A DNA stretch of 48,359 nt from Marinilabiliales bacterium (GTDB lineage Bacteria > Bacteroidota > Bacteroidia > Bacteroidales > F082): assembly GCA_002869315.1 (NCBI GenBank), contig PKTD01000276.1, forward strand, positions 1 through 48,359, written 5' to 3'. The position numbers and the translations under genes are program-made. The notes beneath the pieces are model-generated. The model made no database searches. It had not been told where the DNA came from and saw only the letters and a program-made list of their open reading frames with translations. This document shows positions 44,155-48,359 of the stretch, piece by piece (the first letter of the stretch is position 1; each line of letters begins with the position of its first letter).

Positions 44155-44171
44155 CCTCCAATTTTTGGAGG
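44155..44171 (-). other. Hairpin at the 5' end of the rplU message
   Basis: CCTCCAAAAATTGGAGG on the reverse strand folds into a perfect 7-bp stem with a 3-base loop. It starts within a few bases of the predicted transcription start and about 30 bases before the rplU ATG. It could be a ribosomal-protein leader (autoregulation by L21) or simply protect the 5' end. Confidence 0.5.
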
Positions 44172-44173
44172 TG

Positions 44174-44203
44174 CAAAAATAGTAAAAAAAACTAATTAAC
44201 AAA
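44174..44203 (-). promoter_or_regulatory. Promoter of rplU-rpmA
   Basis: Reverse-strand TTTG (44200-44203), 18 bases, then TATTTTTG (44174-44181). Both boxes match, and the spacing is one base below the common range. Confidence 0.6.
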
Positions 44204-44214
44204 CTTTTGTTGAA

Positions 44215-45138
44215 TTATTTTTTTCTGCTTCCAAATAGTAGTTTGGAGCTGATATTTAGATTTATACCAGGTTTTGCATTCACCAAAAACACTCCGAAAA
44301 GGATTAATAAAAACCATAAAACATAGGTGAATTTAAACAATTCCCCATCAAGTATTCCCCAGGCAATTGCTACAACAGGTATTAAATAGGTAACTGAAGA
44401 TGCAAAAACAGGGCTGCTGATTTTTATTAATTTGTTAAAAGCTATTAGTGCTAATCCAGTACCTACAATAGATAGAATTGACAAATATCCCAAACCTTTT
44501 AGTTTTTCAGGCTCCGATATTATATCCGGAACGGTATCCATAAAAAGTACATTATATAAAAATAAGGGAAATCCCACCAGAAAAAACGTGAGCACTGTAA
44601 TGCTTAGAGAGTCCAGATCTTTTAAATGTACCTTAATGATATTCACATTTGTTGCATAGCATATTGTTGCAATAATTACAAGTGATGAGTATTTAAAATT
44701 AAGGTTAAAATCGCCATCACTATTTGCCATAATTAAACCTATTGCTCCTGATAGACCTATTAATACACCTAATATATTATACCATCTTGTTTTTAGTTTA
44801 AAAAATGAAATTCCTATAATTAATGTGAAAAGAGGAGTTAGAGAATTTAATGTGCCGGCAACTGAACTGCCTATTTGTGTTTGAGCTGTAGCAAAGAGCC
44901 ATGAAGGCATTACACTTCCTATAACCCCCGCAATAAATAGTATTAGACCAGTTTTAAAATTAATTTTTTTGATTTTTACAAAAACCAGTGGAGATAAAAA
45001 TAGAAAGGTAATCACAATACGCAATAAGCCAACTTCGTCGGAAGTAAAATACAAAAGCGACCTTTTTATGAGGATGAAGGAACTTCCCCAGGTAAGCACT
45101 AATGCAAATAAAATTAACCAGCTTATTGCGCCTTTCAT
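44215..45138 (-). CDS. EamA/DMT-family transporter
   Basis: A 307-residue inner-membrane protein with ten hydrophobic helices arranged as two EamA repeats: WLILFALVLTWGSSFILIKR opens repeat 1, with TLNSLTPLFTLIIGI at its end. Repeat 2 begins around SSLVIIATICYATNVNIIKV and includes SSPVFASSVTYLIPVVAIAWG. The drug/metabolite transporter family exports amino acids, metabolites or drugs; the substrate cannot be inferred. It ends about 90 bases before rplU on the same strand and does not appear to be part of that operon. Confidence 0.88.
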   Translation of the reverse strand: MKGAISWLILFALVLTWGSSFILIKRSLLYFTSDEVGLLRIVITFLFLSPLVFVKIKKINFKTGLILFIAGVIGSVMPSWLFATAQTQIGSSVAGTLNSLTPLFTLIIGISFFKLKTRWYNILGVLIGLSGAIGLIMANSDGDFNLNFKYSSLVIIATICYATNVNIIKVHLKDLDSLSITVLTFFLVGFPLFLYNVLFMDTVPDIISEPEKLKGLGYLSILSIVGTGLALIAFNKLIKISSPVFASSVTYLIPVVAIAWGILDGELFKFTYVLWFLLILFGVFLVNAKPGINLNISSKLLFGSRKK

Positions 45139-45503
45139 ATTATGAATTTTGGTTATTGGTCATTAGTTTCTGCTCACTGATCATTTTTAGTTGTTAGTTT
45201 TTAATTATTAACTTTTCATTTTTACTTATTTGTCTTGGTCATCATTCACTAGACTAACCACTTTTATCTTTATACTTTAACCTATACCAGAGTTCTGAGG
45301 ATTAAGTTTCCAAAGCTTCAGGCAAATGTATAAGATTTTATAATTATATGAGTTTTAATAATGTTATTGACTAATAATTTGTTTTGATAATTTTCGTTTA
45401 AAAGCAAAACAATTTCTTTTACTAAAATAAAAAAACAGCATTTTTTTGAATTTTACATATCTTTGTAGGTTAATCACAAATCTCAAAATATAGTTTGTCG
45501 TAA
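45139..45503. other. 365-bp divergent intergenic region before the sigma gene
   Basis: Very AT-rich, without a supported gene. It holds an 8-bp inverted repeat TTGTTTTG (45379-45386) / CAAAACAA (45405-45412) and the -7 element of the sigma gene (45458-45465). The part near 45150-45250 is made of runs resembling GTTAGTTTTTAATTATTAAC, probably eroded intergenic repeat. Confidence 0.5.
45458..45465 (+). promoter_or_regulatory. Promoter -7 element of the ECF sigma gene
   Basis: TATCTTTG fits TAnnTTTG, 38 bases before the ATG. A TTTG lies only 9 bases upstream, so no regular -33 box is found. Confidence 0.45.
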
Positions 45504-46082
45504 ATGATTGATGAAAAATATTTAATGGAGGGTTTAAAGAATGGTAATAAACTTATTTTCGAAGAGGTTTACCGCGATTACTATGTTCCCCTTTGTTATT
45601 ATTGTTTGAGATATGTTGAAACCCTGGAAGACTCTGAAGAAATTGTTCAGGATTTATTTGTAAAGATCTGGGAGAAGAGAGATTCCATGGAAATAAATAC
45701 TTCCTTAAAAGCTTATTTATACCGTAGTGTTCAAAATTATGCTTTAAACTTTTTAAGCAAGAAAAAAACACAGGAAAGGTATATGATGATTCAATCACGA
45801 CAGTTGAATGATGACTTTGGCATTGAAAAAAATGAGCTGGTCGAGGAGGAGTTAAGAGTTTTATTAAAGCATGCTATACTTCAACTGCCTGAGAAGAGGC
45901 GCAGAATTTTTGAGCTAAGCCGCTTTGAAGGAATGAAATATTCTAGAATTGCAGAAAAATTGAGTATTTCTGTAAAAACTGTCGAATCACAAATGACCAA
46001 AGCTTTAAAATATTTAAGAGTGGTCTTAAAGGACTATACTCCAATTATAGCATTTATATTGTTAATAAGGAGTATTTTATGA
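45504..46082 (+). CDS. ECF sigma factor (Bacteroides-expansion type)
   Basis: 192 residues. Region 2 (EEVYRDYYVPLCYYCLRYVE ... EEIVQDLFVKIWEKRD) binds the -10 element and core polymerase. Region 4 (LPEKRRRIFELSRFEGMKYS ... ISVKTVESQMTKALKYLR) is the helix-turn-helix for the -35 element. The two are joined by a short linker, as in extracytoplasmic-function sigma factors. The C-terminus ends in a hydrophobic stretch (YTPIIAFILLIRSIL). A FecR anti-sigma gene follows 83 bases later, and an STN-domain protein after that, so it is the transcriptional output of a trans-envelope signalling unit. Confidence 0.93.
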   Translation: MIDEKYLMEGLKNGNKLIFEEVYRDYYVPLCYYCLRYVETLEDSEEIVQDLFVKIWEKRDSMEINTSLKAYLYRSVQNYALNFLSKKKTQERYMMIQSRQLNDDFGIEKNELVEEELRVLLKHAILQLPEKRRRIFELSRFEGMKYSRIAEKLSISVKTVESQMTKALKYLRVVLKDYTPIIAFILLIRSIL

Positions 46083-46165
46083 TAATAAGTAAAAATTAAA
46101 TTTTTTTTATCGATAGAGTAGGGGTAAAATAAACTTTCCCTGTCTACGCTTATAGACAATTTAAA

Positions 46166-47179
46166 ATGAATAAAGATTTTAACATACAGTTGTTAGTATC
46201 CTATCTAACCGGTAATTGTTCCAAAGAGGAGCAAAAACAGGTTGAGGACTGGCTTTCAGAGTCTCCCCAAAATAAGGAGATAATGGAAGAATACCGCACT
46301 GTATGGTCTTCTTCAGGTTTAAATGACAGCGATTGCTTAATTAATCTTGATAGAGCATGGAATGAATTTAAAGCCAGAACAAACTTCGACGAAGTTGAAG
46401 AAGTTAAAACCAGAAAACTTAGCCCTGTTTTTAAGAGAAGATCTTTTATTTACAAAGCAGCAAGCATAGCCGCAATGTTTTTATTGGCTGTGAGTATGGT
46501 GTTTGTTTTAAATAATGAGAAACAAGTTCAGATTTTAAATTATACTTCTGATGCTGCTTCTTATCAAAACCCATTGGTACTGTCAGATGGAACAGAAGTT
46601 ACTTTTAATGATAATTCAAATCTTACTTATCCTGAATATTTTAAAGGAGAATTAAGAAATTTGAATTTTCATGGTGAAGCCTTTTTCAATGTCACAAGCA
46701 ATCCTGATAAGCCAATGATTATTGCAACAGATAATGTAAGGGTTAAAATTTTAGGTACTTCGTTTAACCTCAGAAATGAAAAAGATTCTGATATTATAAC
46801 TATTCATTTGGAAGAAGGAAAAGTGTTGTTTTATTCAGTTGATGAAAATGAGCAAATCTTAGAGCAAATTAAACTATTGCCCGGAGAACTGGGAATTTAC
46901 AATAAAAAGAATGCTACCATAACCAAAGAAGTATTTAATAATAGTAATTATAAGTCTTGGGAAACAGGCACATTGGATTTTGTAAATGCTCCATTAGATG
47001 AAGTTATTAAAACTTTGGAAAAAACATATAATGTTTCAGTAAATGTTAATGTTCCCATCGATTCTTATTACCTTACAGCGCACTATAGCCATAAAAGCCC
47101 TAACAGTATTTTCGATTCCTTTGAAATGATTTTCGGTTTGAAAATCGATCAGAAAGACGGAATTGTAAATATCAATTAA
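46166..47179 (+). CDS. FecR-type anti-sigma factor
   Basis: 337 residues. The cytoplasmic N-terminal part (about 1-90) begins LLVSYLTGNCSKEEQKQVEDW, the usual Bacteroidota anti-sigma start. One membrane helix is at about residues 97-118 (KAASIAAMFLLAVSMVFVL). The periplasmic FecR domain has LVLSDGTEVTFNDNSNLTYP, GEAFFNVTSNPDKPMIIATD and VRVKILGTSFNLR. The C-terminal DUF4974-like domain (LDFVNAPLDEVIKTLEKTYN) resembles an STN domain and is expected to receive the signal from the outer-membrane partner. It pairs with the sigma factor upstream. Confidence 0.93.
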   Translation: MNKDFNIQLLVSYLTGNCSKEEQKQVEDWLSESPQNKEIMEEYRTVWSSSGLNDSDCLINLDRAWNEFKARTNFDEVEEVKTRKLSPVFKRRSFIYKAASIAAMFLLAVSMVFVLNNEKQVQILNYTSDAASYQNPLVLSDGTEVTFNDNSNLTYPEYFKGELRNLNFHGEAFFNVTSNPDKPMIIATDNVRVKILGTSFNLRNEKDSDIITIHLEEGKVLFYSVDENEQILEQIKLLPGELGIYNKKNATITKEVFNNSNYKSWETGTLDFVNAPLDEVIKTLEKTYNVSVNVNVPIDSYYLTAHYSHKSPNSIFDSFEMIFGLKIDQKDGIVNIN

Positions 47180-47308
47180 ATCTATTGGCACATATTTTCT
47201 GTCAAATACTAAATTCATATTTTATTTCGTTTTCTTAGTATTAATAAGGTGCTCAGCACATTAGTTTTTTTGTATTTTAGCTAATGATAATCGTAAGAAA
47301 TCTTACCG

Positions 47309-48359
47309 ATGAGATTTGAATTAAAACAAAAAAGTTTACTTCTGAAAAACAAAACATTGAATCCTTTGAATTTATTCAGATATAATGTGTTATTGTTGGC
47401 TTTTATAGTTTCATTTAATCTTAATTCAGCCGTAGGTCAAACAGATCAACAAAAACTTTTAAGTTTTTCTGTTGAAAATACATCTGTTTCATCTGCTCTT
47501 TATAAGTTTTCACTTCAGTGTGGATTTGACATTTCTTATGATGCCTCTGATACCTCCTTACAAAAACTTATTACTGTTTCTGCTAAAGATAAACTGGCAT
47601 TTGAGATTTATAATGAAATTCTGAAAAATACTGAGAATAGTTTTAAGCAAATTGACAATCTGATTGTAATTTATAAATCGGATACAGGAGATGATTCAAA
47701 CTCTGACGAATCCACCTTGGCAGTTTTACCTTTTAATGATACCATTGTTAATTCTAGTATTCCTGATACTGTTTATATAAATGATACTGTATTTCGGACA
47801 AAAACAGATACCCTATTAATTACAAAAACAGATACTTTACGACTGGTTGATACGGTATTCATTGTAAAGCCCGGCAGAGATAAATTAAAACAGATGCGGA
47901 AAAATCAAAATGATTTGATTACTAAACATGTTCCCCGAAGAAATGGCTGGTCAGCTGAAGTCTTTTTCTCACCTTTTGCATCTACTTTTTCGCTAAGCGA
48001 GGAGAATAGTTCATTTAAACTTAGAAATTTTTCCATCGGTGGAGAGTTTACCAAGATACATGATAAGTTAAATATTTCAGCAGGGATTCAATTAACCCAC
48101 TTTGCTGATAACTATAATAATGAATATGTAATCAAAGAGGGTGGTTATTATGAAACCGATACAATAGATATATATTATACTATTGTTGATACTGATACTA
48201 GTTGGTATTATGTTACCGATTCCAGTTGGTTACCAATAGACAATCATCAGTATAACTATAATATAAAAAACAGGCTTGGATATCTGGATTTGGGAATTTC
48301 AGCAACTTATGACTTTGCCCTTATTGGAAAATCTAGAATATATGCCGGACTGGGTATCA
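47309..48359 (+). CDS. STN-like domain plus outer-membrane barrel-like protein, 5' part
   Basis: Runs off the window end: 350 codons are visible, with no stop. The ATG at 47309 is the first after an in-frame TAA at 47294. A long signal sequence (core NVLLLAFIVSFNLNSAVGQ) precedes an STN-like domain at about residues 48-123 (SFSVENTSVSSALYKFSLQC; ITVSAKDKLAFEIYNEILK). A Thr/Asp-rich linker with KTDTLLITKTDTL repeats follows. From about residue 205, GWSAEVFFSPFASTFSL opens alternating strands (LRNFSIGGEF, LNISAGIQLTHFA, LGYLDLGISATYDFAL, SRIYAGLGI) typical of an outer-membrane barrel. No plug or carboxypeptidase-like domain lies between, unlike SusC/FecA receptors. Confidence 0.7.
   Translation, partial: MRFELKQKSLLLKNKTLNPLNLFRYNVLLLAFIVSFNLNSAVGQTDQQKLLSFSVENTSVSSALYKFSLQCGFDISYDASDTSLQKLITVSAKDKLAFEIYNEILKNTENSFKQIDNLIVIYKSDTGDDSNSDESTLAVLPFNDTIVNSSIPDTVYINDTVFRTKTDTLLITKTDTLRLVDTVFIVKPGRDKLKQMRKNQNDLITKHVPRRNGWSAEVFFSPFASTFSLSEENSSFKLRNFSIGGEFTKIHDKLNISAGIQLTHFADNYNNEYVIKEGGYYETDTIDIYYTIVDTDTSWYYVTDSSWLPIDNHQYNYNIKNRLGYLDLGISATYDFALIGKSRIYAGLGI

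Noticed and set aside
45323-45330. Reverse-strand TACATTTG as promoter of the EamA gene
   Set aside because: It fits the -7 consensus, but the gene start is 185 bases away and no -33 box lies at normal distance.

Overview
The window comes from a low-GC Bacteroidota chromosome, most likely Bacteroidales/Marinilabiliales-like; the genus cannot be fixed from sequence alone. The evidence is a SprA/Sov translocon gene (type IX secretion), the phylum-specific degenerate ureohydrolase, an ECF sigma/FecR pair of the Bacteroides-expansion type, and repeated promoter elements of the form TTTG-N18-21-TAnnTTTG. Several genes have non-ATG starts: GTG for meaB and uvrC; TTG for the LysE exporter, ureohydrolase, ruvC, sprA, the VanZ protein and the TPR protein. 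TGA is an ordinary stop, ending meaB, serS and the ureohydrolase gene.

Layout. 1-9400: tail of a four-helix bundle gene; meaB; a reverse block with an acyl-ACP thioesterase, a Cys-rich lipoprotein and a small outer-membrane barrel; an MltF-like transglycosylase convergent with tatA; a LysE exporter; free-Met-R-sulfoxide reductase; the degenerate ureohydrolase. 9409-9832 is a patch of degenerate intergenic repeats. 9833-14354: ruvC, a flippase-like membrane protein overlapping a processive family 2 glycosyltransferase, ispD and queA.

14820-24581 is a respiratory/redox region: an outer-membrane porin paired with a secreted FMN-binding protein; a fructosamine kinase; an Rrf2 regulator with three Cys of Fe-S type; then porin, nrfH, nrfA, resB and ccsA, a complete module for ammonia-forming nitrite reduction with its own System II cytochrome c maturation pair. 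It ends with a steroid 5-alpha-reductase-like gene broken by one in-frame TGA.

24655-36916 runs dxs, ruvA, sprA (2417 codons), gcvH, a VanZ-like gene and two tandem tonB paralogues. 37047-45138 is almost all reverse-strand housekeeping: rplU-rpmA; serS-lipoprotein-TPR protein-rsmA-uvrC; and an EamA exporter. 45504-48359 holds an ECF sigma factor, a FecR anti-sigma factor and the start of an unusual protein with an STN-like domain followed directly by a barrel-like region, cut by the window end.

Functional themes are envelope and surface secretion (SprA, TonB, porins, TatA), nitrite respiration, DNA repair (RuvA, RuvC, UvrC), isoprenoid synthesis (DXS, IspD) and translation (SerS, L21, L27, RsmA, QueA). 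The most unusual items are the sigma/FecR/STN-barrel unit, the porin plus FMN-binding pair beside the nrf module, the ureohydrolase lacking half of its metal ligands, and a 19-bp perfect inverted repeat between tonB and uvrC. I saw no rRNA, tRNA, CRISPR array, insertion sequence or phage gene.
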